This document shows positions 18,138 through 24,237 of a DNA stretch of 24,495 nucleotides, piece by piece. Each line of letters begins with the position of its first letter. Position 1 is the first letter of the stretch. The notes beneath the pieces are model-generated. The model was not told the DNA's origin. It searched no databases and saw nothing but the letters and a program-made list of their open reading frames with translations. This DNA comes from a virus. The position numbers and the translations under genes were made by a program. The DNA is taken from the IMG/VR virus record IMGVR_UViG_3300046311_000317, positions 1 to 24,495 of that record; one strand, written 5' to 3'.

Positions 18138-18848
18138 ATGGCATTACCAAAAATCAGTCACCCAATATTTGAATTGACATTACCATCCACCAAACAAACA
18201 ATTCGCTACAGACCTTTCTTGGTCAAAGAAGAAAAGATTCTTCTAACTGCTCAAGCATCTGGCGAACCGCAAGACATTATCTTATCAATTAGACAAGTAA
18301 TCAATAACTGTATTCTAACAGAAGGAATTGATATTGAAGACTTAACAACATTTGATTTAGAGTATTTGTTTATTAAAATTAGAGCTAAATCTGTTAACAA
18401 TATTATAAGTTTGACATATAGAGATTTAGAAGATGAAAAGCGTTATGATGTAGAAGTTGATCTAGATCAAATTGAAATGAAAGAAGATCCGACTCACACA
18501 AATATAGTGGATGTCGGTAACGGCATTTCTTTGACAATGCGTTATCCAAAAGCAGACATTGCATCATCATTAAAGGCTGTTGATGGTGAACTAGATGTAT
18601 TCTTTGAAGTTTTGAGAAACTGCATTGCTACAATTAATGACGGTGAGCAAACGCACGTTACGAGCGACTATGGCTCCGAAGAGATGGATGAATTTATTCA
18701 ATCCCTTGACGTGAATGCATTTAAGAAGATTCAAGAGTTTTTTTCAACTATGCCTAAACTGTACTATGAAGTCAAATATACTAATAGCTTAGGTAATGAA
18801 AAGGTCATCCCACTGACTACATTAAATGATTTTTTTACGTTGGGCTGA
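18138..18848 (+). CDS. gp26: Baseplate hub assembly protein gp26
   Basis: This 236-residue protein starts MALPKISHPIFELTLPSTKQ and continues IRYRPFLVKEEKILLTAQAS. This is the hallmark N-terminus of T4 gp26-type baseplate proteins, which are needed for hub assembly (T4 gp26: 208 residues). The C-terminal third (FIQSLDVNAFKKIQEFFSTM, then PKLYYEVKYTNSLGNEKVIP) is typical of the family. A strong AAGGAG ribosome-binding site lies 5 bases before the ATG. The gene ends in a run of seven T (18830-18836) followed by ACG TTG GGC TGA. The following gp51-like frame lies in -1 and lacks its own start, so this protein probably also serves as the N-terminal part of a frameshifted gp26-gp51 product. Confidence 0.9.
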   Translation: MALPKISHPIFELTLPSTKQTIRYRPFLVKEEKILLTAQASGEPQDIILSIRQVINNCILTEGIDIEDLTTFDLEYLFIKIRAKSVNNIISLTYRDLEDEKRYDVEVDLDQIEMKEDPTHTNIVDVGNGISLTMRYPKADIASSLKAVDGELDVFFEVLRNCIATINDGEQTHVTSDYGSEEMDEFIQSLDVNAFKKIQEFFSTMPKLYYEVKYTNSLGNEKVIPLTTLNDFFTLG

Positions 18849-19024
18849 GTCATAACTCATTAGCAAACTACTATACGCTAATATTCAGTTTGGCTCAGCA
18901 TCATAAATGGTCAGTGACAGAGATAGAAGATATGATACCTTTTGAGCGTGATCTTTATGTGGATATGTTGAAGGATTATTTAGAAAAAGAACAAGAGAGA
19001 TTAAAATCTAAAGGACATGGCTGA
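18138..19024 (+). CDS. gp26-gp51: Predicted -1 frameshift product: gp26-gp51 fusion
   Basis: If ribosomes slip -1 on T TTT TTT at 18830-18836, codons 1-233 of gp26 are joined to 62 codons read from 18836, giving a 295-residue protein ending at TGA 19022-19024. The -1 frame is closed just upstream by TGA at 18827-18829 and then open to 19024. The encoded extension reads YVGLSHNSLANYYTLIFSLA, then QHHKWSVTEIEDMIPFERDL, then YVDMLKDYLEKEQE. This is a recognisable gp51-like small helical protein of T4-like phages (hub assembly factor). No ATG occurs before residue D-M-I in the middle of the conserved part. The extension overlaps the start of the next gene by 8 bases. Frameshifting is inferred from sequence; protein evidence is needed. 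Confidence 0.72.
18830..18899 (+). promoter_or_regulatory. Programmed -1 frameshift signal (slippery heptamer plus stem-loop)
   Basis: The heptamer T TTT TTT (18830-18836) is in the correct register of gp26 (GAT TTT TTT ACG), so both Phe tRNAs can re-pair after a -1 slip. After a 7-base spacer (18837-18843) lies a long imperfect hairpin. Bases 18844-18852 pair with 18891-18899 (9 pairs, one G-U), 18854-18857 with 18887-18890 (4 pairs), and 18859-18864 with 18877-18882 (6 pairs); the loop is 18865-18876. The gp26 stop codon is inside the first stem. Spacer length and structure match known -1 frameshift stimulators. Confidence 0.72.
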
Positions 19025-20324
19025 TACAAAGACCACTGCAATGAACGAAGCTAAGGATGCTGCTTTAGACAGCATCGGCTTCGTTTTGTCTGCTACAAAA
19101 ACTCAATCAGTTCAATTAAAGAAATCGTCACTGCTTGCAGCACGTAACGTCGTAGCGGTGCGTAAAAATTTAGTATCTCTCGTAACTACTTTTAAAACAT
19201 ATCAAAATACAATCAAGCAAATACAAGCCGTCGTTGGTAAAGGCGGAGATGCTAATAGCAAGGTATCTAAAATTAGTGGCATACTTCAATCTGGAGGAGA
19301 TGCATACAAAGAAAAAGAAGCAGAGCAAGAAGACAAACCAAAAGCCACCGAATTGGTGAAGGGCATTGGTAAGAATGTAGCTACTGCTGCAGGCTCTGCA
19401 TTAGCCCTAGCCATTCCATTCTTATTGAGTCCAGAAATGCGCGAAATGTTGATGAGTTTCTTTAGCGGTTTCTTGGAAGGTTTGGGATTAGGTAAAGATG
19501 CCCTGGATAAAGTTAAGCTCGGATTCGGAATAGCTGCTGGTATATTGATAGCTTATTTCTCTGCATCAGTTATATCAAGTATAGCAGGGGCATTCATGCA
19601 AATGCAAAAACTAGCGCAGGTGTTGGGATTGGCTGGTGAGGTCGTAAGCGCTGAGAAAACCAAAATAGATACAGAGAAAGATAAAGTCAAGCAAGCAGGC
19701 AAGGGAACTAAAGCAGAGTTGGATAGTGCCAAAAAGGACATGAAGAAGAATAGCAAGGGCAATCTTCTAAAACGACTAGGAGTGCTTAAAAATACACTAG
19801 GTCCTAAACTATTGAAGTTGGGCAAAAACTTTCTTAAAGCACTACCAATAGTTGGCACAGTTTTAGGCATAGGACTCATTTTGTATGATTTGTTTGATAT
19901 AGGTAAAGATGTTTGGAATTTCCTTAAAGGGGAAGAAACGACGGACGCTGAAGATAAGCAAAACACAGAGCAAGAAGATGCAGCTCCTGTTTCTGCTACA
20001 TCTGCTCCAGCGTCAGCTGCTGCCTCTGCCCCTGCAGCAGCTGAGGCAGAAATAAAAGCACCAACAAGTAATACATCTGCAGCAGAAATGACTTCAGCTA
20101 GCTCTGCTCCCGTTGCAGCTGAACCAGCCGATACCCCTCGCGCTGAAGGTATGGCCATACAAGAAAGTTCCGTAAAGGTAGAGCAAGCTGATTCAGATCT
20201 TGCTCGTACTGCTGGGGGAGTAAATATTACTACAATAGACAATTCTACAACAATAATGTCCAGCCCTAAATCAGCTACCGCACCTCCTTCAACGCTAGTA
20301 TATTCAGTAACGGTAGGAATGTAA
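19017..20324 (+). CDS. Tape-measure/hub-like protein A
   Basis: This 435-residue protein has a helical, Lys/Thr-rich N-terminus. Three hydrophobic segments follow at about 121-137 (VATAAGSALALAIPFLL), 169-192 (GFGIAAGILIAYFSASVISS) and 273-295 (LKALPIVGTVLGIGLILYDL). The C-terminal tail (about 305-435) is low-complexity, rich in Ala, Ser and Pro. It lies right after gp26/gp51, where tape-measure or hub core proteins are found. T4 gp29 (590 residues) is the tape measure there, and such proteins carry hydrophobic segments near the C-terminus that enter the host membrane. The core (about 124-200) resembles residues 177-257 of the next protein, so the two look like duplicates. The start overlaps the gp51-like frame by 8 bases; AAGGA is unusually close to the ATG, so translation may be coupled. 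Confidence 0.65.
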   Translation: MADTKTTAMNEAKDAALDSIGFVLSATKTQSVQLKKSSLLAARNVVAVRKNLVSLVTTFKTYQNTIKQIQAVVGKGGDANSKVSKISGILQSGGDAYKEKEAEQEDKPKATELVKGIGKNVATAAGSALALAIPFLLSPEMREMLMSFFSGFLEGLGLGKDALDKVKLGFGIAAGILIAYFSASVISSIAGAFMQMQKLAQVLGLAGEVVSAEKTKIDTEKDKVKQAGKGTKAELDSAKKDMKKNSKGNLLKRLGVLKNTLGPKLLKLGKNFLKALPIVGTVLGIGLILYDLFDIGKDVWNFLKGEETTDAEDKQNTEQEDAAPVSATSAPASAAASAPAAAEAEIKAPTSNTSAAEMTSASSAPVAAEPADTPRAEGMAIQESSVKVEQADSDLARTAGGVNITTIDNSTTIMSSPKSATAPPSTLVYSVTVGM

Positions 20325-20327
20325 TAA

Positions 20328-22115
20328 ATGGCTAACAAAAAGAATCTTCCTAAACTATCCAAACGCACAGCAAATTTGGAAGCATGGCTCGATGAAGTTA
20401 CAAAGAAACACAACTACGTTGCCAAAGAAGTGGAGTATGCACATAGCGATCTAGCATTGGTTAGAGGCAGACTTGATAAAATTGAGAAGCATGAGGAAAA
20501 GACTGATAAGAGCATCGAGGAGATGCGCGGTATTATCAATGCAGTTAACAAAAAGGCAGGTTTATTAACTAATGTTGCTGCTAAGAATGCAGGTAAGGTA
20601 AAAACTGCTGAGCAAGGTGCAACAGGGAAACCCGACACATCCAACACAATAGCTGCATTAACTAGTTCTATGAATATAATTGCTACTTCATTAGGAATAA
20701 TGAATAGTAGCCTATCGAAAGCTTTAGGTGTAAAGATGGCTCCTATGGGAGCTCAGAAAGAAGAAGCTCCAGGTCCATCAGGAATCCCAGCTCCTAAAGA
20801 AGGAGAAAAAGAACAAGGTATATTTGGTCTACTCAAAGGATTGTTCTCAAATCCTGCTGTCGTAGCTGCAATAGCTGGCATTGTATACACCGTATTGCCA
20901 AAAGAAACACAAGAACAAATTAAAGGGTTCTTGGGGGGATTCGCTGATGGTCTCGGAGAGGCTATGGGGAAGAATGAGCAAGAAGGTATGGGAGGTTTCA
21001 ACACAGCCCTTAAAGCAGCTGGTATTGCATTGACTGCATATTTTGGCGCTAAGATGATTAGCGGGGTTGCTGGTGCAATCACAACAACGCTAAAAATTGT
21101 CAAGATGATGGGTGGCGGTAAGCTAGGCAGAGGTCTTGCTGTTGCTGGAGCTGCAGCTGCAGTTGGTGGTGCTGTTGCGATGAGTGGTGGAGACGATGAA
21201 GAGGGCGGTGGCGGTGAAGCAGCTGCTGCAGGAGGAGCAGTTCCAAGTGGCGGAGATGCTGGAGGCGCTGAATCTAAACCATCTCCCGCTGGCACGAGCT
21301 TGCCTAAACCTAAAGATACAACAGCTCCTAAGGCACCCCCTGGATCATCAAGTACAGGTAGTAACGTACCAGACAATATCGATTTAAAGAGTGTAGTCAA
21401 TGCTGGTTCTGGCGTTGACTTAGAAGGTCTTGACCCATCAGCCAAAAAACGTCTTGCAGGTATGGCATATGAGTACCAGCAGAAGACTGGCAAGAAACTA
21501 CAAGTTAACTCTGCTTATAGAGACCCAGAAAAGCAAGCACAGCTGTATGCTAAGATAGGACCTCCCAATGCTGCCCCTCCTGGAAAGAGCTGGCACGAAA
21601 AGGGATTGGCTTTTGATATTAACTCAGCAGATGCTAATAAAGCAGATGAGCTTGGACTCATGGCTAAGTATGGATTCAAGCGACCTGTGGCTAAAGAGCC
21701 ATGGCACGTAGAATTATCTGAGACAAGAGGCGGCCCAGCATATGCTGATAATCCAGCTGCGCCTGGGGCTGCTGTTGCTGTTGCAGATAAGAGTGGTAAA
21801 CCATCAATACCCGCATCAGGTAAAACCACTGCAGCAGGTGAGGTAGCATCAGCCCCAGGTGCTGGTAGCACCCCAGCCGATAGCGCTACATTAGCACAAG
21901 ATAATAATAATACCGGACAACAAGTCAATAGCTTATCGCAAAATGTCAAGGATGCTGCTAGGCCTGGATCTTCCACTTCTATGGCAAGCGTTGACAACTC
22001 ACAAAAAGGTGGGACAGGAAGTCAAGAAGCAGCTCCTCAACAACCTATCCCATCACCTATTGCTTCAAGAGGCTCACTAGGAGCCTTCACAAAACATAGT
22101 ACAGCTTACGCTTAA
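20328..22115 (+). CDS. Tape-measure/hub-like protein B with M15-type peptidase domain
   Basis: This 595-residue protein has a coiled-coil N-terminus (about 15-75) and hydrophobic segments near 175-190, 227-255 and 268-285. A Gly/Ala/Pro-rich linker (about 287-350) follows. The next domain (about 351-466) has the layout of D-Ala-D-Ala or L-Ala-D-Glu carboxypeptidases (peptidase M15/VanY): SAYRDP with R398, the motif SWHEKGLAFD with zinc ligands H423 and D430, then E457 in EPWHVEL with ligand H460. Such domains cut peptide cross-links in peptidoglycan. The tail (about 470-595) is low complexity. The central core resembles that of the preceding protein. It follows 3 bases after that gene, with AGGA 9 bases upstream. 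It probably carries the tail's peptidoglycan-cutting activity, since gp5 has no lysozyme. Its stop overlaps the convergent gp32 tail frame. Confidence 0.75.
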   Translation: MANKKNLPKLSKRTANLEAWLDEVTKKHNYVAKEVEYAHSDLALVRGRLDKIEKHEEKTDKSIEEMRGIINAVNKKAGLLTNVAAKNAGKVKTAEQGATGKPDTSNTIAALTSSMNIIATSLGIMNSSLSKALGVKMAPMGAQKEEAPGPSGIPAPKEGEKEQGIFGLLKGLFSNPAVVAAIAGIVYTVLPKETQEQIKGFLGGFADGLGEAMGKNEQEGMGGFNTALKAAGIALTAYFGAKMISGVAGAITTTLKIVKMMGGGKLGRGLAVAGAAAAVGGAVAMSGGDDEEGGGGEAAAAGGAVPSGGDAGGAESKPSPAGTSLPKPKDTTAPKAPPGSSSTGSNVPDNIDLKSVVNAGSGVDLEGLDPSAKKRLAGMAYEYQQKTGKKLQVNSAYRDPEKQAQLYAKIGPPNAAPPGKSWHEKGLAFDINSADANKADELGLMAKYGFKRPVAKEPWHVELSETRGGPAYADNPAAPGAAVAVADKSGKPSIPASGKTTAAGEVASAPGAGSTPADSATLAQDNNNTGQQVNSLSQNVKDAARPGSSTSMASVDNSQKGGTGSQEAAPQQPIPSPIASRGSLGAFTKHSTAYA

Positions 22116-22300
22116 TCTTCTTCAGCTAAACGCTTAAAGAAGTCCATGTTTTCATCATCATCATCAAAAGCAGGTTCTAATACTTTAGCAGGAGCTGCTT
22201 TAGCAGCTGCTGTTCGTTGAACCGGAGCTTGCGTTGCTGGCTCTTGATCATCCCACGGCGCTGTCTTTGACTGTTGTACGAGCAGCTGCTGGGCTACCAT
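22112..22300 (-). CDS. gp32: gp32 C-terminal acidic tail in a shifted frame
   Basis: This frame encodes a Gln/Pro/Ala-rich linker (APWDDQEPATQAPVQR, then AAAKAAPAKVLEP) and ends FDDDDENMDFFKRLAEED. Asp/Glu-rich ends with an FF/YF motif are the hallmark acidic C-terminus of T4-like gp32, which binds gp59, gp43 and other replication proteins. It lies in +1 relative to the gp32 body and is closed upstream by TAG at 22301-22303, so the crossing must occur between 22300 and 22248. It is not likely to be an independent gene: its ATG has no ribosome-binding site. Sequence or assembly error, real mutation and programmed +1 shifting are all possible. The end overlaps the convergent plus-strand stop by 4 bases. 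Confidence 0.7.
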   Translation of the reverse strand: MVAQQLLVQQSKTAPWDDQEPATQAPVQRTAAAKAAPAKVLEPAFDDDDENMDFFKRLAEED

Positions 22301-23048
22301 CTAATCCCAAAGCCTTATTTAAACGAGCCTTCAATTCATCATATGATTTGAATTCTTTAGGATCAACAAACGCTGCTAATGAGTGTTCTTGTTTCCAGAT
22401 GTTTTCCAACTCATCATCATCGTCCATTAGTGGAGCCTTAGCTTCGAACTCAGACTTATCGTAGTTGCGGTATCCCTCAACTTTACGAATCTTTAACTTA
22501 AAGTTAGCACCATCCCAGAAATCAAATGGGTTGATCTTTGTCTCATCTTCAAACTCTGGATTCATAGCCAACTCAATCTTGTCCCAGATCTTCTTACCAT
22601 ATTTGAAAAGCATTACCTTGCCTTCATTTTCTGGATGAGCAGGATCTTTAACAACATAGATGTTAGAGATGAAAGATAGACGACGTTTATACTTGCGTAC
22701 TAATTCTTTATTAGCTTCAATACCAGAGTTCCACAACTGACTGTTGTATTCTGATACTGGATCTTTTTGACCTAGTGTAGTCAATGACTTATTCATATAC
22801 CAACCGCCTGGACCTTGGAATCCATGATCCCAGATACGAACGTATGGTGTACCTTCGTCCCCATCAGCACCTGGTGTTGGCAAGAAGCGAATAATTGCAT
22901 AGCCGTTACCTGCTTTATCTACTTCTGGTTTCCAGAAGCGATTGTCATCTTGTGAACCTTGTGCGGGGGTGTTTAGTTTTTGAACTTCGTTGATTAGCTT
23001 ATCAAATTGTGACTTGCTGTTTTTCTTGAGTGAGGCAAATGAGCTCAT
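22248..23048 (-). CDS. gp32: ssDNA-binding protein gp32 (body)
   Basis: gp32 coats single-stranded DNA in replication, recombination and repair. The 266 residues from MSSFASLKKNSKSQFDKLIN keep T4 landmarks: the VVKDPAHPENEGKVMLFKYG stretch and GKKIWDKI (about 132-158), then WDGANFKLKIRKVEGYRNYD (about 178-197) and the EFKSYDEL helix. The zinc ligands of T4 (one His, three Cys) are not kept: there is no cysteine in the entire body, only H74. The reading frame stops in KDSAVG without the acidic tail, which lies in the +1 frame. A GGAG ribosome-binding site lies 7 bases before the ATG. It is last in the gp33-gp59-gp32 operon. Confidence 0.9.
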   Translation of the reverse strand: MSSFASLKKNSKSQFDKLINEVQKLNTPAQGSQDDNRFWKPEVDKAGNGYAIIRFLPTPGADGDEGTPYVRIWDHGFQGPGGWYMNKSLTTLGQKDPVSEYNSQLWNSGIEANKELVRKYKRRLSFISNIYVVKDPAHPENEGKVMLFKYGKKIWDKIELAMNPEFEDETKINPFDFWDGANFKLKIRKVEGYRNYDKSEFEAKAPLMDDDDELENIWKQEHSLAAFVDPKEFKSYDELKARLNKALGLDGSPAAARTTVKDSAVG

Positions 23049-23065
23049 ATGTATTCTCCGTATAA

Positions 23066-23099
23066 CGTTGTATGAAAGTGTATTCGTTGTATTTCACAA
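23066..23099 (-). promoter_or_regulatory. Structured gp32 leader: repeats and hairpin
   Basis: The 77-base gap before gp32 carries an 8-base direct repeat, ATACAACG on the minus strand (23066-23073 and 23085-23092). It also has an imperfect hairpin whose arms are 23092-23099 and 23068-23077 (8 pairs with a 2-base bulge, 14-base loop), ending 8 bases before the GGAG. T4 gp32 represses its own translation by binding a leader pseudoknot and the A/U-rich region downstream, so a regulatory leader is plausible. Binding is not shown. Confidence 0.35.
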
Positions 23100-23117
23100 A
23101 CTACCATAATGTAGAAG

Positions 23118-23125
23118 TATTTATA
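23118..23125 (-). promoter_or_regulatory. Candidate late promoter (TATAAATA) for gp32
   Basis: A perfect T4 late box, TATAAATA on the minus strand, sits in the intergenic gap immediately after the gp59 stop and 70 bases before the gp32 ATG. It predicts transcript start around 23111-23112 and a roughly 60-base leader. It is intergenic and well placed, so it is the best supported promoter in this window. Confidence 0.6.
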
Positions 23126-23713
23126 TTACCTCTTTATTGCAAATTTGTCAACAACTATTTGCTTTAGTTTATCCTTTTCGAACCTAAGGAAGGGTCTGTA
23201 CTTCTTACACTTCTTGTATATCATTGGCCAAATAACATCTTCTTCAATGTTCTTGTTCCAGTGTCTAAAGAAACCACAAAGGTCATTCAAAATAATTACT
23301 GTCTCTAATGAGACCTTATTCTGTATCAATAACTTTAAAAGTATAGGGTGATTGCTACCATCCACCATAAGGTTGTTATTGTATACAGGATCAAGACTAT
23401 CGAGATCATTGGTAAAGTTGTATGTTAAAGATTCCTGGCGTTTAAGCCATATCTTGTAATTGTCCTCAGCTCGCTGCTCATTAGCTAAGTCGCCTACCCA
23501 AACGTTTGGGCTATCCTCAACGATGTTGGCTAAAATATAAGACTGTGGATCTTTTTGTTTAGCCAACTTGCTAAAGAAGTATTTGTCATGTCGCATTTCA
23601 AATGACTTAACGTTTGCTCTTGTCTTACCGCCATAACGAAAAAAGTCATATGTATCAGAATTAAAATGATTCTTCAAAGCGACATACAGTTTGTATGCCT
23701 CATATCCTGTCAT
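23126..23713 (-). CDS. gp59: Helicase loader gp59
   Basis: gp59 loads the gp41 helicase onto gp32-coated forked DNA. The 195-residue protein (T4: 217) shares the N-terminal block GYEAYKLYVALKNHFNSDTY, then RHDKYFFSKLAKQ (T4 RRDKYFFQKLSEKY) and ILANIVEDSPNVWVGDL (T4 FISNLVANQDAWIGDI). A C-terminal helical domain includes ILLKLLIQNKVSLETVIILN (T4 YIFKLLQSNIISFETFILLD). It overlaps gp33 by 4 bases (ATGA) and is separated from gp32 by a 77-base regulated gap. The same neighbourhood of gp33, gp59 and gp32 in T4-like phages supports the call. No Shine-Dalgarno is seen, so translation is probably coupled to gp33. Confidence 0.93.
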   Translation of the reverse strand: MTGYEAYKLYVALKNHFNSDTYDFFRYGGKTRANVKSFEMRHDKYFFSKLAKQKDPQSYILANIVEDSPNVWVGDLANEQRAEDNYKIWLKRQESLTYNFTNDLDSLDPVYNNNLMVDGSNHPILLKLLIQNKVSLETVIILNDLCGFFRHWNKNIEEDVIWPMIYKKCKKYRPFLRFEKDKLKQIVVDKFAIKR

Positions 23714-23955
23714 ATGGGTAGTTTTGCACTCTTAGGAAAATAACCAGCACTCTCAGCATCTAGTCGTACACGAGCTTTCATTTTTGCATTCTTCCGAATA
23801 AGTCCAGCAGCAGTCTCAATCTCCAGTCCTGTTTGTTCACAGTAATAGAGAACAGCATCTAAGTATTCCATTCGCTTCTCTTCAGCAATCTGTTCAATCT
23901 TCTGAAGAAAATCCTGTACGTTTATAATGCTATTGATCTGTTGTTCTTCTGTCAT
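23710..23955 (-). CDS. gp33: Late transcription coactivator gp33
   Basis: gp33 binds the RNA polymerase flap and the gp45 clamp and lets gp55-polymerase fire late promoters. The 81-residue protein (T4: 112) has the small helical pattern of marine gp33: KRMEYLDAVLYYCEQTGLEI, then ETAAGLIRKNAKMKARVRLD, ending in AESAGYFPKSAKLPI, whose hydrophobic end resembles the clamp-binding tail. It sits directly upstream of gp59 with an ATGA overlap and overlaps the membrane-protein stop with its own ATG. Its presence agrees with late-type TATAAATA boxes in this window. Confidence 0.85.
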   Translation of the reverse strand: MTEEQQINSIINVQDFLQKIEQIAEEKRMEYLDAVLYYCEQTGLEIETAAGLIRKNAKMKARVRLDAESAGYFPKSAKLPI

Positions 23956-24233
23956 TTAAAGACTACCAATCCTAGTAAAAAGGCTTGGACGAAAAACCCA
24001 ACGCCTATGGTTATTATATTCAACATATCTTTATTAATTAATGCTTTGAGGAAGAATAATAACAAGCCACCCCAGGCAAACATTACAACATCTAAAGATG
24101 GTAGTTTGTCGGATACAGCAAATATCAACGATAGGAGAGAAGGAATCGTAGCGCAATGAATCAACACTACCGCTAACCAACCTATCCCCTCTGATGATAA
24201 ATGTGATATCTTTTCAGCAGCTGTTTTCTTCAT
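23952..24233 (-). CDS. Small three-helix membrane protein (possible holin)
   Basis: From the ATG at 24233 the protein has 93 residues, MKKTAAEKISHLSSEGIGWL onward, with three hydrophobic segments: about 17-40 (WLAVVLIHCATIPSLLSLIF), 47-66 (LDVVMFAWGGLLLFFLKALI) and 70-91 (LNIITIGVGFFVQAFLLGLV). A longer reading from 24335 would overlap the preceding hydrolase by about 100 bases and add a Ser/Thr-rich stretch; the short start, 4 bases after the hydrolase stop, is preferred. The size, number of membrane segments and position just after a cell-wall hydrolase suggest a holin or other lysis membrane protein. Similar small membrane proteins precede gp33 in marine T4-like phages, so a function outside lysis is also possible. 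Confidence 0.7.
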   Translation of the reverse strand: MKKTAAEKISHLSSEGIGWLAVVLIHCATIPSLLSLIFAVSDKLPSLDVVMFAWGGLLLFFLKALINKDMLNIITIGVGFFVQAFLLGLVVFK

Positions 24234-24237
24234 AACT

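Noticed and set aside
18845-19024. Independent translation of the gp51-like frame from CTG 18845 or GTG 18914
   Set aside because: CTG is a rare start with no Shine-Dalgarno before it, and GTG 18914 would cut into the conserved part of the protein; the slippery heptamer and stem explain the arrangement better.
19553-21997. Long minus-strand open frames opposite the two tape-measure-like genes (19553-20413, 20753-21493, 21515-21997)
   Set aside because: They are Ala/Pro/Ser-rich mirror images of the Ala/Gly-rich plus-strand genes, have no ribosome-binding sites or recognisable domains, and lie entirely inside well-supported genes.
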